Origin: Paludibacteraceae bacterium
GTDB taxonomy: Bacteria; Bacteroidota; Bacteroidia; Bacteroidales; Paludibacteraceae
Direction of reading: 5' to 3'
DNA length: 64,000 nt
Assembly (NCBI GenBank): GCA_017937025.1
Contig: JAGBEJ010000008.1
Coordinates: 62,001 to 126,000, forward strand
Shown here: positions 33,632-41,650 of the stretch, piece by piece
Position numbering within the stretch: position 1 is the first letter of the stretch
Layout of the letters: each line of letters starts with the position of its first letter
Translations under genes and position numbers: made by a program
The notes under the pieces: model-generated
Told to the model about the DNA's origin: nothing
Database searches by the model: none
The model's input: the letters and a program-made list of their open reading frames with translations, nothing else

Positions 33632-34642
33632 ATGGACAAAAACACAGCGATAAACACAACGAAAAAGTTTTTCATGGGGTGCGGAGTCGTCTCGTTCGCA
33701 CTGTTCGCGATTGTGCTTTGCATAGGAATATTCGTTGACGACGATGAGCAGGCAGTGACCGACTCGCAGGTGAGCCAAAGCGACGGACACACCGACTCGC
33801 TGAAGGTGCAGGGAGTGCTGGAAGGTGACCCTTACGAGGAACTGGAGTCGCTGACCGGAATGACCGAAGTGAAGGCGGAGGTGAAGTCGCTCGCCAACTT
33901 CATAAAAATACAGAAGCAGCGCGAGGCGCAAGGCATGAAGACTCCGGCAATCTCCTACCACTGCGTGTTCACCGGCAGCCCAGGCACAGGAAAAACGACT
34001 GTAGCGCGTATTCTGGCGCGCATATACAAGGACCTCGGCGTGCTGAAGAAAGGACATCTGGTGGAGACCGACCGATCCGGACTCGTAGCGGAATACGTGG
34101 GACAGACCGCCGTAAAGACCAACCATGTGTGCGACTCGGCAATAGGCGGCGTGCTGTTCATCGACGAGGCGTACGCGCTGACCGACGAACATAGCGGCGG
34201 CTACGGCGGCGAGGCCATCGCCACCTTGCTTAAACGCATGGAGGACGACAGAGACAGCCTTGTGGTGATAGTGGCTGGATACACCAACGAGATGAAGCGG
34301 TTCATCAACTCCAACCCCGGACTGCAATCGCGATTCACACGCTACATCAACTTCCCGGACTTCAAACCGGGCGAGCTCTACGAGATTTACATCAACCGCG
34401 CCAAAAAGTACGGCTACAGCCTGGACAGCGACGCCGACAGCTATCTGCGCGCCCACATGAAGAAAGTGTTTGAGCACAAATCGCGCAACTTCGGAAACGG
34501 CCGCTATGTGCGCAACGTGTTCGAGAAGACCATCACCGAGCAAGCCAACCGCCTGTCGAAAAAGAGCAACCCTTCGGCAAAAGAGCTGAACGAACTGACT
34601 CTCGACGATGTGCGTCGCGCCTGCGCATCAGTGAAGTATTAG
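33632..34642 (+). CDS. Membrane-anchored CbxX/CfxQ-type AAA+ ATPase
   Basis: From ATG 33632 the 336-residue product has one N-terminal membrane segment (residues about 14-34) and a CbxX-family AAA+ module: LESLTGMTEVKAEVKSLANF, Walker A GSPGTGKT (115-122), the pore-loop region SGLVAEYVGQTA, Walker B VLFIDEAYALTDE, and sensor/arginine regions NPGLQSRFTRYINFPDF and NFGNGRYVRNVFEKTI. A -7 box TAAATTTG at 33597-33604 places the first ATG (33602) before the transcript start, supporting the later one. CbxX is a Rubisco activase and relatives include SpoVK and EccA; none of those systems is present, so the client is unknown. Confidence 0.9.
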   Translation: MDKNTAINTTKKFFMGCGVVSFALFAIVLCIGIFVDDDEQAVTDSQVSQSDGHTDSLKVQGVLEGDPYEELESLTGMTEVKAEVKSLANFIKIQKQREAQGMKTPAISYHCVFTGSPGTGKTTVARILARIYKDLGVLKKGHLVETDRSGLVAEYVGQTAVKTNHVCDSAIGGVLFIDEAYALTDEHSGGYGGEAIATLLKRMEDDRDSLVVIVAGYTNEMKRFINSNPGLQSRFTRYINFPDFKPGELYEIYINRAKKYGYSLDSDADSYLRAHMKKVFEHKSRNFGNGRYVRNVFEKTITEQANRLSKKSNPSAKELNELTLDDVRRACASVKY

Positions 34643-34665
34643 CCAAGAGCCGCATATAAACGAGA

Positions 34666-34693
34666 AAAGCAGACCGCTCGGTCTGCTTTTTTT
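34666..34693. terminator. Bidirectional terminator
   Basis: AAAGCAGACCG pairs perfectly with CGGTCTGCTTT around a CT loop and is followed by a T run; it lies between the AAA+ gene and the convergent M16 peptidase gene. Confidence 0.85.
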
Positions 34694-34714
34694 CGTTTGC
34701 GCAATGATACAGCA

Positions 34715-35947
34715 CTAAGCGTTCTTCGCCTTGTATCTCAATACGTTATAAGGCATAGATAATAAAGATTTCGCCTTTGCCTTGACATTTTCCAGCTTCA
34801 CGGCGCGGTATCTCTCCACCTCGTTGAGATAGAAGTCCGGAGTGGCGACAAGCGTCGATTTAGCCAGCGAGAACGCCACGTTGGAAATCGAGAGCAGCGA
34901 TGTCTCGTGGTTCACTTCCCTTATGTTGAGCGTTTTCTGGAACTCTCTGTCGGTCACGTTCTCCGCCACACCCTTCAGCTCATTCAAGAGCAACTCCTCC
35001 GCCTCGTCGAACGAGACAGAATCCTGCAGATACGCCGACATGACGAGCAGTCCGGGATGGCAGCTGTCGTCCACATAGGAGTCGGCGGACACAAATTTGC
35101 CCGACTCGCGCACAAGCCTGTTGAGTCTCGACGACTTGCCGCTGGCAAGGAAGTCAGTCACAATGTCGTAGGCTGGATACGCCGCATCGAGGCACGACGG
35201 GATGTGGAAAGCCATCATGATAAGATTCTGTGGTACATCACGTTCCACCTCCAGCACTCGCCTTTCGGTTTGAGCCAGCTCTTTGGGAAGATTCCTTTGA
35301 GGCACGTCGCCGCGCGGAATCTCGGAGAACCATTTCTCGGTCAGTTCCACAGCCTTGTCGAAAGGCACGTCGCCGACAATGGACAGCACGGCGTTGTTAG
35401 GCGCGTAATGCTTTCTGTAGAAGTTTTTTACATAATCCAGCGGCACGTCGAGAATCTGCTGCACCGAAAGCCCTATCGTCGGCCATCGGTAAGGATGGAC
35501 CTTGTAGGCAAGCGAGCGCAGATGGGTATAGACATCGCCGTAGGGCTGATTTAAGACACGCTCCTTAAACTCCTCTGCCACAACCTTTTTCTGTACACCA
35601 AGCGAGCGTGGCGAAAGGTCGAGGTCGCACATTCTGTCGCTCTCCAGGAAGAGCGCCGTCTCTAAGTTGACAGCAGGCAGATTCACGTAGTAATTCGTAA
35701 AATCATTGTCGGTCCAGGCGTTGTTCTGCGCCCCAGCCTCCTGCAGCGGATTGTCGTAGGACGGCGCGTTTTTCGAGCCCGAGAACATTAGATGCTCCAT
35801 CAGGTGGGCGATGCCTGTATGCTCCGGTTCTTCGTCGCGTGCGCCGACATCATACAGCACATTAACGCAAGCCATGGAGGTCTTGAACGAGTCGCTGTGT
35901 ACCAGTCTCAATCCATTGGATAATATATGAGAATTAACCTTTATCAT
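34715..35947 (-). CDS. M16-family zinc peptidase
   Basis: A 410-residue protein with the inverted zinc motif of pitrilysin/processing peptidases: GIAHLMEHLMFSGS, with His48, Glu51 and His52, and the downstream ligand region around VAEEFKERVLNQPYGDVYTH. Further family segments are VNVLYDVGARDEEPEHTG, HYAPNNAVLSIVGDV and SAYLQDSVSFDEAEELLL. The length corresponds to one two-domain half, so it should act as a homodimer, as in the bacterial MPP-like enzymes. No signal peptide, hence cytoplasmic. The small coiled-coil gene at 36007 lies 59 bases upstream on the same strand. Confidence 0.93.
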   Translation of the reverse strand: MIKVNSHILSNGLRLVHSDSFKTSMACVNVLYDVGARDEEPEHTGIAHLMEHLMFSGSKNAPSYDNPLQEAGAQNNAWTDNDFTNYYVNLPAVNLETALFLESDRMCDLDLSPRSLGVQKKVVAEEFKERVLNQPYGDVYTHLRSLAYKVHPYRWPTIGLSVQQILDVPLDYVKNFYRKHYAPNNAVLSIVGDVPFDKAVELTEKWFSEIPRGDVPQRNLPKELAQTERRVLEVERDVPQNLIMMAFHIPSCLDAAYPAYDIVTDFLASGKSSRLNRLVRESGKFVSADSYVDDSCHPGLLVMSAYLQDSVSFDEAEELLLNELKGVAENVTDREFQKTLNIREVNHETSLLSISNVAFSLAKSTLVATPDFYLNEVERYRAVKLENVKAKAKSLLSMPYNVLRYKAKNA

Positions 35948-36006
35948 TACTTTACAATCTTAATGCTATCACACTAATAATCAACAATAAAGCAAAATAC
36001 AAACCT

Positions 36007-36249
36007 CTAATTATTCTGTTTTGCTTTCAAGTCTGCCAATTCCGAATTTATTATATTAAAGTGGTCTGTAAGCGTAGACAGTTCATCCTCCTTACGCTCA
36101 ACCTCTTGGCGACTATCAGATAATGCTATTGTCAACTGCTCTATCTTACCTTCCTGCGACTTGATTTTCTTGCCTGCTTTCGTGCCGCCGACAACGTATC
36201 CAACGACACAGCCCACGGCAAAAACGACCACATAAAACACCACTGACAT
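36007..36249 (-). CDS. Small membrane protein with a coiled coil
   Basis: An 80-residue protein: an N-terminal membrane segment (MSVVFYVVVFAVGCVVGYVV) with a glycine motif GGTKAGKKIKSQ of YtxH type, followed by a heptad-rich coiled coil (KIEQLTIALSDSRQEVERKE, LSTLTDHFNIINSELADLKA). It is likely an inner-membrane protein with a cytoplasmic coil, of unknown role. It precedes the M16 peptidase gene and may share its transcript. Confidence 0.7.
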   Translation of the reverse strand: MSVVFYVVVFAVGCVVGYVVGGTKAGKKIKSQEGKIEQLTIALSDSRQEVERKEDELSTLTDHFNIINSELADLKAKQNN

Positions 36250-36405
36250 AACTTTATATTATTACTTGTTTTCAAAAAAAAGCGACACAAAATTAAGTGA
36301 TTTAGCGACACTAAAAGACAGTCCGCAACATGTTTTCGCTCGCCAAACTTGATTTGTGTATCTTTGCAGTATCTTTACGACAAGAAAAATCACCGAAAAG
36401 CAACC

Positions 36406-37104
36406 ATGAGCAACGACTTGAACGTTCTCTACGAGGACAACCACATAATCATAGTCAGCAAGACCTGCCACGACATCGTGCAAGGCGACAAGACCGGCGA
36501 CGTGACCTTAGCCGATAAGGTAAAAGCCTATATCAAAGAGAAATACGCAAAACCCGGAGCCGTATTCTGCGGCGTGACTCACAGACTCGACCGCCCTACC
36601 TCCGGAATCGTGGTTTTCGCACGCACGTCCAAAGCCTTGGAGAGAATGAACAAGATGTTCGCCGAGCACAAGGTGAAAAAGACCTATTGGGCTGTGACAG
36701 AGCATACTCCTAAACCAGAAAGCGGCGAATTAAGGCACTGGCTCAAGCGAATCGAGAAGTTGAACAAAACCGTGGTGACCGACAAGGAAGCCAAGGATAG
36801 CAAAGAGGCCATACTGACCTACAACACCATAGCCAAAGGCGACCGATACACGCTCGTGGAAGTGAACCTGAAGACCGGACGCCACCACCAGATAAGGGCG
36901 CAACTCTCAGCCATCGGATGCGTCATAAAAGGCGACCTGAAGTACGGCGCGAAACGCTCCAACAAGGACGGCGGCATATCGCTGCACGCACGCAGAATTG
37001 AGTTCGAGCACCCTGTGTCAAAGGCGCAGATAGACATCACCGCCCCTGTGCCTGACGACAATCTGTGGAAAGCCCTGGAGAAAGCCGCGCAAACAGACAA
37101 ATAG
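36406..37104 (+). CDS. RluA-family pseudouridine synthase (no S4 domain)
   Basis: From ATG 36406 (MSNDLNVLYEDNHIIIVSK) the 232-residue protein has the catalytic aspartate motif THRLDRPTSGIVVFARTSKA and the family segments KKTYWAVTEHTP and VNLKTGRHHQIRAQLSAIGC, and GISLHARRIEFEHP. Members convert specific uridines of rRNA or tRNA to pseudouridine. An N-terminal S4 domain as in RluC/RluD is absent, as in RluA or TruC types; the target position cannot be read from the sequence. A -7 box TATCTTTG lies at 36359-36366. The outer-membrane barrel gene follows after 16 bases. Confidence 0.93.
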   Translation: MSNDLNVLYEDNHIIIVSKTCHDIVQGDKTGDVTLADKVKAYIKEKYAKPGAVFCGVTHRLDRPTSGIVVFARTSKALERMNKMFAEHKVKKTYWAVTEHTPKPESGELRHWLKRIEKLNKTVVTDKEAKDSKEAILTYNTIAKGDRYTLVEVNLKTGRHHQIRAQLSAIGCVIKGDLKYGAKRSNKDGGISLHARRIEFEHPVSKAQIDITAPVPDDNLWKALEKAAQTDK

Positions 37105-37120
37105 CCACGCCTGCCACGCT

Positions 37121-38728
37121 ATGCAACACAAAATCGCAACATCACTACTCGCATGCATAGCGACGGTCTGCGCCTTCGCACAACCCGACCCGCACGCCAC
37201 CACTGCCGACAGCGGCAAATGGCTGCAAGCAGGCATCTACACCGACTCGTACGGACAAACAGACTGGGCGGCGGCACTGCGGCACCAATTCAACACAAGC
37301 CTTAAAACCGCGCTGAGCGCCGACTATACACACGACTTCATGGACAAGGACGTGAACAATGACGGATTCCGCGACCTGCCCAGAAAAAGAGAGCTGAACA
37401 TAACAAACAACTGGCACTACAAGAAAGGGAAATACACAGCCTGCTTCGGATTCGAAACGCTGAATAACGCCGCAACCGGCGGCAGCACACACTTCGACGG
37501 CAGACGAGCCGACACCGTGAACTACGGCACATTCACCCAAAGAGACATGGCGACGGCATGGACAAACCACTCCATAGCCTTCAACAGCAGAAACAAAGCC
37601 GAAGCCGCACTCGCCTACACCTACGACCGCAGCAACTCGCTCTACGGCGTGAGAACCAACGAAAACACCCTCAACACCTACGATGTGCAGGCATCATACA
37701 TCCGCACATTCAACAAGCAACACACACTGCGAGCCGGAGCCACGCACAATGGATTTCTGACAAGCAACACACTCGGACTGAAGGACTCGATTTACATCGA
37801 CGACATAGAAACCGAAGCCTACGATTTCACCACCGGCATATTCGCCGAATACACATACAAAATCGACAGCATTCTGCGCATAAACGCCAGAATGAATGCC
37901 GACTGGAGCAACTGGTTCGGCTTTTTTTACGCCCCAGAAGTCAGCATCGACTATTTTCCATATAAGTCACTATTAATCAACGCGAATGCATCAAGAAACA
38001 AAAGTCAAATAGATATATTCGCAAACAACAGCCATCTATTGATGTCATCAAGGCAAGTGATAATCGGCTTTCCGTACGACAGGGAGCAAAAATGGAATTT
38101 CAGCCTGTCGGCTACACAGAAATTCAAGCTCTTCGGCAGGGATTTTTCCATCATGGCTAGTTATGAGAGAATACAATTCGAAAGGTACTTAGTCATCGAC
38201 TTTGACCACTCCGACGAGGAACTCATCTTCCACTTCTCGAACGACGAGGCGCACTCCGACATCATAACCCTGACGGCGCAGTACGAGATAATAAAAGAAC
38301 TCCACGCCGCCACATCATGGAGATGGAACAACGCCATGCAAACCATCGACGGCCGACTGCGCCGCACGCCGTTCACAAGCGACTACGACGGCACAGTGTC
38401 GCTCTCCTACACCACTCCGAGATACGACATCGGCATCGAGGCTGACGCACAGTTCTACGGCGGTGGACGGCTGCCAATGGCTATCGACGGCAGCACGCGC
38501 TTCGACGCCTACCAGCTCTATAACGCAAGGATTTCGAAGGGGTTCGGACCGGTGCAGATATACGCCGGAGTGAGCAACATATCGGACAAAAGGCAGCGCC
38601 ACCCCGTCCTGGGACACGACAATCCGTTCGGCAAGGGCTTCGACGCCACGATGATATACGCGCCGCTCAAAGGCAGAACATATTATTTAGGAGTAAGATT
38701 CGATTTGGAGAAACAGCCAGGAAGATAG
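37121..38728 (+). CDS. TonB-receptor-like outer-membrane beta-barrel without an evident plug
   Basis: A signal peptide (MQHKIATSLLACIATVCAFA) is followed directly by barrel-type strands (LQAGIYTDSYGQTDWAAALR, TTGIFAEYTYKIDSILRINA) and the protein ends with GRTYYLGVRFDL, like TonB-dependent receptors. The strands and the GPVQIYAGVSNISDKRQRHP segment resemble the receptor C-terminal barrel, but the 535 residues leave no room for the usual 150-residue plug and I see no TonB box or plug motif. It may be a passive channel or an enlarged barrel of unknown role. The gene follows the pseudouridine synthase gene by 16 bases. Confidence 0.75.
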   Translation: MQHKIATSLLACIATVCAFAQPDPHATTADSGKWLQAGIYTDSYGQTDWAAALRHQFNTSLKTALSADYTHDFMDKDVNNDGFRDLPRKRELNITNNWHYKKGKYTACFGFETLNNAATGGSTHFDGRRADTVNYGTFTQRDMATAWTNHSIAFNSRNKAEAALAYTYDRSNSLYGVRTNENTLNTYDVQASYIRTFNKQHTLRAGATHNGFLTSNTLGLKDSIYIDDIETEAYDFTTGIFAEYTYKIDSILRINARMNADWSNWFGFFYAPEVSIDYFPYKSLLINANASRNKSQIDIFANNSHLLMSSRQVIIGFPYDREQKWNFSLSATQKFKLFGRDFSIMASYERIQFERYLVIDFDHSDEELIFHFSNDEAHSDIITLTAQYEIIKELHAATSWRWNNAMQTIDGRLRRTPFTSDYDGTVSLSYTTPRYDIGIEADAQFYGGGRLPMAIDGSTRFDAYQLYNARISKGFGPVQIYAGVSNISDKRQRHPVLGHDNPFGKGFDATMIYAPLKGRTYYLGVRFDLEKQPGR

Positions 38729-38738
38729 AATAACAAAA

Positions 38739-38771
38739 AAATCCCTCGTTGGAAACCAACAAGGGATTTTT
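38739..38771. terminator. Bidirectional terminator
   Basis: AATCCCTCGTTGG pairs with CCAACAAGGGATT around an AAA loop, with A and T runs on either side; it can end both the barrel gene and tRNA-Lys. Confidence 0.85.
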
Positions 38772-38774
38772 CTG

Positions 38775-38847
38775 TGATCCGCTTGGGGTTCGAACCCAAG
38801 ACCCCATCCTTAAAAGGGATGTGCTCTACCTGCTGAGCTAGCGGATC
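38775..38847 (-). tRNA. tRNA-Lys (anticodon TTT)
   Basis: Minus-strand cloverleaf: acceptor GATCCGC/GCGGATC with discriminator A, D arm GCTCAGCAGGTAGAGC, anticodon arm CATCC-CTTTTAA-GGATG giving TTT, and T arm CTTGGGTTCGAACCCCAAG. CCA is not encoded. Confidence 0.96.
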
Positions 38848-38867
38848 ATCCTGCTCAAAAGCGAGTG

Positions 38868-38899
38868 CAAAGATATTACCGACAATTCAAAAAAGCAAA
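38868..38899 (-). promoter_or_regulatory. Promoter of tRNA-Lys
   Basis: Minus-strand TTTG (complement of 38896-38899), 20-base spacer, TATCTTTG (complement of 38868-38875), 20 bases before the tRNA. Confidence 0.8.
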
Positions 38900-39095
38900 C
38901 CAAAAACCATTTTTTTTAAAAAGCCACAACTTTTCACCTCAACAGCATAAGAGAAACCCTTAAATTAACCACTCGAAACGCAAAAAATCGGATATTGGTC
39001 GCTGCAAAAGAATAAATAGCATTATCTTTGTGAATTCTTTCTTTTAAAGAGACATAAATATAAAGAACCTAATAATATCAAAATTTTTTTAAACA

Positions 39096-40166
39096 ATGAA
39101 AAAGCATAATTTCAATGCCGGACCATCCATCCTCCCACGCGAGGTTATCGAGGCTACAGCAAGCGCATGTCTTGATTTCAACGGATCAGGTCTTTCACTT
39201 ATGGAGATCAGCCACCGTGCAAAAGATTTCCAGCCAATAGTTGACGAAGCAGTAGCTCTGTTCAAGGAACTCCTTGACATCCCAGAAGGCTACTCCGTTC
39301 TGTTCCTTGGTGGTGGTGCGAGCTTGGAATTCTGCATGGTGCCTTACAACTTCCTCGAGAAGAAAGCCGCTTACCTGAACACTGGTGTTTGGGCCAAGAA
39401 GGCAATGAAGGAGGCTAAAGCCTTCGGCGAGGTTGTAGAGGTGGCATCTTCTGCAGACACTACATACAACTACATTCCTAAGAAGTTCGAGGTTCCAGCA
39501 GACGCTGACTATTTCCACTTCACTTCTAACAACACAATCTATGGTACAGAAATCCGCAAGGACCTTGATTCTCCTGTGCCATTGATCAGCGACATGTCAT
39601 CAGACATCTTCTCTCGTCCTATCGACGTATCAAAGTACAACTGTATCTACGGTGGTGCTCAGAAGAACCTCGCGATGGCAGGTCTTACTTTCGTTATCGT
39701 GAAGAACGACGCACTCGGCAAGGTAACTCGCCACATCCCTACAATGCTTGACTACCGCACACACGTTGACGGCGGCTCAATGTTCAACACTCCTCCAGTA
39801 GTTCCTATCTACTGCGCACTTCAAAACCTCAAGTGGATCAAGAAGATGGGCGGTGTAGAGGCTATGGACAAGCGTGCTAAGGAGCGTGCAGAACTTCTCT
39901 ACAATGCAATCGACTCTTCAAGAATCTTCCGTCCTACAATTCTCGACCACGAGGATCGTTCTATCATGAACATCTGCTGGGTAATGAAGGACGAGTACAA
40001 GGAGCTCGAGGCTGACGCAATGAAGCACTTCACAGAGGCTGGCATGGTAGGTGTCAAGGGTCACCGTTCAGTAGGCGGTTTCCGCGCATCTTGCTACAAC
40101 GCAATGAGTCTTGAAAGCGTTCAGGCACTCGTTGACAGCATGAAGTCTTTCGAGGCTAAGCACTAA
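39096..40166 (+). CDS. serC: Phosphoserine aminotransferase
   Basis: SerC makes 3-phosphoserine from 3-phosphohydroxypyruvate and glutamate. The 356-residue PLP enzyme has [17 protein letters not shown] at the N-terminus, [58 protein letters not shown], the PLP lysine Lys190 in [11 protein letters not shown] and the C-terminal [17 protein letters not shown] -7 box TATCTTTG is at 39023-39030. serA follows after its own promoter, so the two are adjacent but probably separately transcribed. Confidence 0.97.
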   Translation: MKKHNFNAGPSILPREVIEATASACLDFNGSGLSLMEISHRAKDFQPIVDEAVALFKELLDIPEGYSVLFLGGGASLEFCMVPYNFLEKKAAYLNTGVWAKKAMKEAKAFGEVVEVASSADTTYNYIPKKFEVPADADYFHFTSNNTIYGTEIRKDLDSPVPLISDMSSDIFSRPIDVSKYNCIYGGAQKNLAMAGLTFVIVKNDALGKVTRHIPTMLDYRTHVDGGSMFNTPPVVPIYCALQNLKWIKKMGGVEAMDKRAKERAELLYNAIDSSRIFRPTILDHEDRSIMNICWVMKDEYKELEADAMKHFTEAGMVGVKGHRSVGGFRASCYNAMSLESVQALVDSMKSFEAKH

Positions 40167-40195
40167 TTCAAACAAAGCTGAATTCAAATAAAGAG

Positions 40196-40222
40196 ACGCC
40201 ACATCATTTGTGGCGTTTCTTG
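40196..40222 (+). terminator. Terminator of serC
   Basis: ACGCCACA (40196-40203) pairs with TGTGGCGT (40209-40216), followed by TTCTTGTT. Confidence 0.75.
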
Positions 40223-40243
40223 TTAATGACAAAAACAGAAACA

Positions 40244-40277
40244 TTTGAAGAAGATAAAGCATAATTTGCTAACTTTG
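40244..40277 (+). promoter_or_regulatory. Promoter of serA
   Basis: TTTG at 40244-40247 and TAACTTTG at 40270-40277, 22 bases apart. Confidence 0.65.
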
Positions 40278-40345
40278 TCATCGTTCCGTTTTTTAACGGC
40301 GACACACTATCTTCTAACAACACAAAGAAAACTAAATCAATAAAA

Positions 40346-41263
40346 ATGAAAGTATTAGTAGCAACAGAAAAGCCTTTCGCACCAGTTGCAGTCGAGGGCA
40401 TTAAGAAAGAGATTGAAGCTGCAGGTTTCGAGCTTGCTCTTCTGGAGAAGTACACTGAGAAGGCTCAGCTTCTTGACGCAGTCAAGGACGCCGACGCGCT
40501 CATCATACGTTCCGACAAAGTCACTGCCGAAGTTCTCGACGCAGCAAAGAACCTGAAGATCGTGGTTCGCGCAGGCGCTGGCTACGACAATGTTGACCTC
40601 GAGGCTGCAACAGCCCACAACGTTGTTGTGATGAACACTCCAGGACAGAACTCAAACGCAGTAGCCGAGCTCGTTTTCGGATTGCTCGTTTACGCTGTTC
40701 GTAACTTCTACAACGGCAAGGCAGGAACTGAGCTCAAGGGCAAGAAGCTTGGTATCCTCGCATTCGGTCAGGTAGGCCGCAATGTGGCTCGCATCGCAGC
40801 TGGATTCGGAATGGACATCTACGCTTACGACGCATTCTGCCCAGCTGACGCTATCGAGGCTGCAGGCGTTCACGCTGTAGCATCACAGGCTGACCTGTTC
40901 AAGACTTGCGACATCGTTTCACTCCACATCCCTGCAACAGCAGAGACCAAGCAGAGCATCAACTACGACCTCTGCTCTACCCTGAAGAAAGGCGCAATCA
41001 TTATCAACACTGCGCGCAAGGAGGTTATCGACGAGGCTGGTCTTATCAAGCTGCTCGGCGAGCGCGAGGACCTGAAGTACATCACTGACATCATGCCAGA
41101 CGCTAACGACGAGTTCGCTAAGTTCGAGGGCCGCTACTTCTCTACTCCTAAGAAGATGGGGGCTCAGACTGCCGAGGCTAACATCAACGCCGGCATCGCA
41201 GCAGCTAAGCAGATTGTAGGATTCATCAAGGACGGCATCACTAAGTTCCAGGTGAACAAATAA
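40346..41263 (+). CDS. serA: D-3-phosphoglycerate dehydrogenase, short form without ACT domain
   Basis: SerA oxidises 3-phosphoglycerate to start serine synthesis. The 305-residue product has the D-2-hydroxyacid dehydrogenase pattern: IVVRAGAGYDNVDLEAATAH, NTPGQNSNAVAELVFG, the NAD-binding KLGILAFGQVGRNVARIAAG, KKGAIIINTARKEVIDEAGL with the catalytic Arg and Glu regions, and YFSTPKKMGAQTAEANINAG replacing the His motif. The C-terminal ACT/ASB regulatory domains of longer SerA proteins are absent, so serine feedback may be missing or different. Neighbour serC supports the assignment over a general hydroxyacid dehydrogenase. Confidence 0.93.
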   Translation: MKVLVATEKPFAPVAVEGIKKEIEAAGFELALLEKYTEKAQLLDAVKDADALIIRSDKVTAEVLDAAKNLKIVVRAGAGYDNVDLEAATAHNVVVMNTPGQNSNAVAELVFGLLVYAVRNFYNGKAGTELKGKKLGILAFGQVGRNVARIAAGFGMDIYAYDAFCPADAIEAAGVHAVASQADLFKTCDIVSLHIPATAETKQSINYDLCSTLKKGAIIINTARKEVIDEAGLIKLLGEREDLKYITDIMPDANDEFAKFEGRYFSTPKKMGAQTAEANINAGIAAAKQIVGFIKDGITKFQVNK

Positions 41264-41289
41264 TAGAGACATAAATCTCTTTTTCAAGA

Positions 41290-41324
41290 AAGCGGCTCGG
41301 TTTTATAATCGAGCCGCTTTTTGC
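41290..41324 (+). terminator. Terminator of serA
   Basis: AAGCGGCTCG pairs with CGAGCCGCTT around a nine-base loop, then TTTG. Confidence 0.85.
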
Positions 41325-41365
41325 ATCTATAATTATCATGAATTAAAAAGTTATTCGTATGTTTG

Positions 41366-41444
41366 CCGTTGAGGAAAGAGCGCATTAAGGGCTCACTGGA
41401 TCCGAGACCTCATGCCCGGCTTTTTATAAGTCGGGCATTTTTAT
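41366..41444 (+). ncRNA. Candidate small RNA between serA and mccB
   Basis: A -7-like box TATGTTTG at 41355-41362 lies about 45 bases before a strong terminator (ATGCCCG at 41412-41418 with CGGGCAT at 41432-41438, then TTTTTA). The roughly 79-nt product would start GAGGAAAGAGCGC; GAGG can pair with CCTC at 41407-41411 and GAGC with GCTC inside it. It contains no reading frame and comes after serA's own terminator. No -33 box is evident, and it matches no RNA family I can name. Confidence 0.4.
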
Positions 41445-41462
41445 TCACAAAAGAATCCTCAT

Positions 41463-41619
41463 AGCATAATTGCAAATTATGCTGTATGTTGTTTTATGGC
41501 GCTGTTTCTTGCACCTCCGACGGTCTTCCAAGTTTAGTTACAAAGCAAATTACCACAAACGTGGTATCAATCTACCCTACAAATGGGATGGCGCGCCTGC
41601 ACTGGCGTAGCTACTTTTG
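41463..41619 (+). promoter_or_regulatory. mccB promoter region with three dyads and no -33 box
   Basis: The -7 box TACTTTTG is at 41612-41619; nothing like TTTG stands at the -33 position, which suggests activation. Upstream lie AGCATAATT-GCA-AATTATGCT (41463-41483), TACCAC-AAAC-GTGGTA (41551-41566) and a CCC...GGG dyad at about 41575-41588. The second resembles the dyad beside the cysK promoter. These lie upstream of the expected transcript start, so they are operators rather than a riboswitch. Confidence 0.5.
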
Positions 41620-41650
41620 CATCGTAAAACATAACTAAACACACAAAACC

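Noticed and set aside
41463-41650. SAM or other riboswitch upstream of mccB
   Set aside because: The hairpins lie upstream of the -7 box at 41612-41619, so they would not be in the transcript; they are better read as operators.
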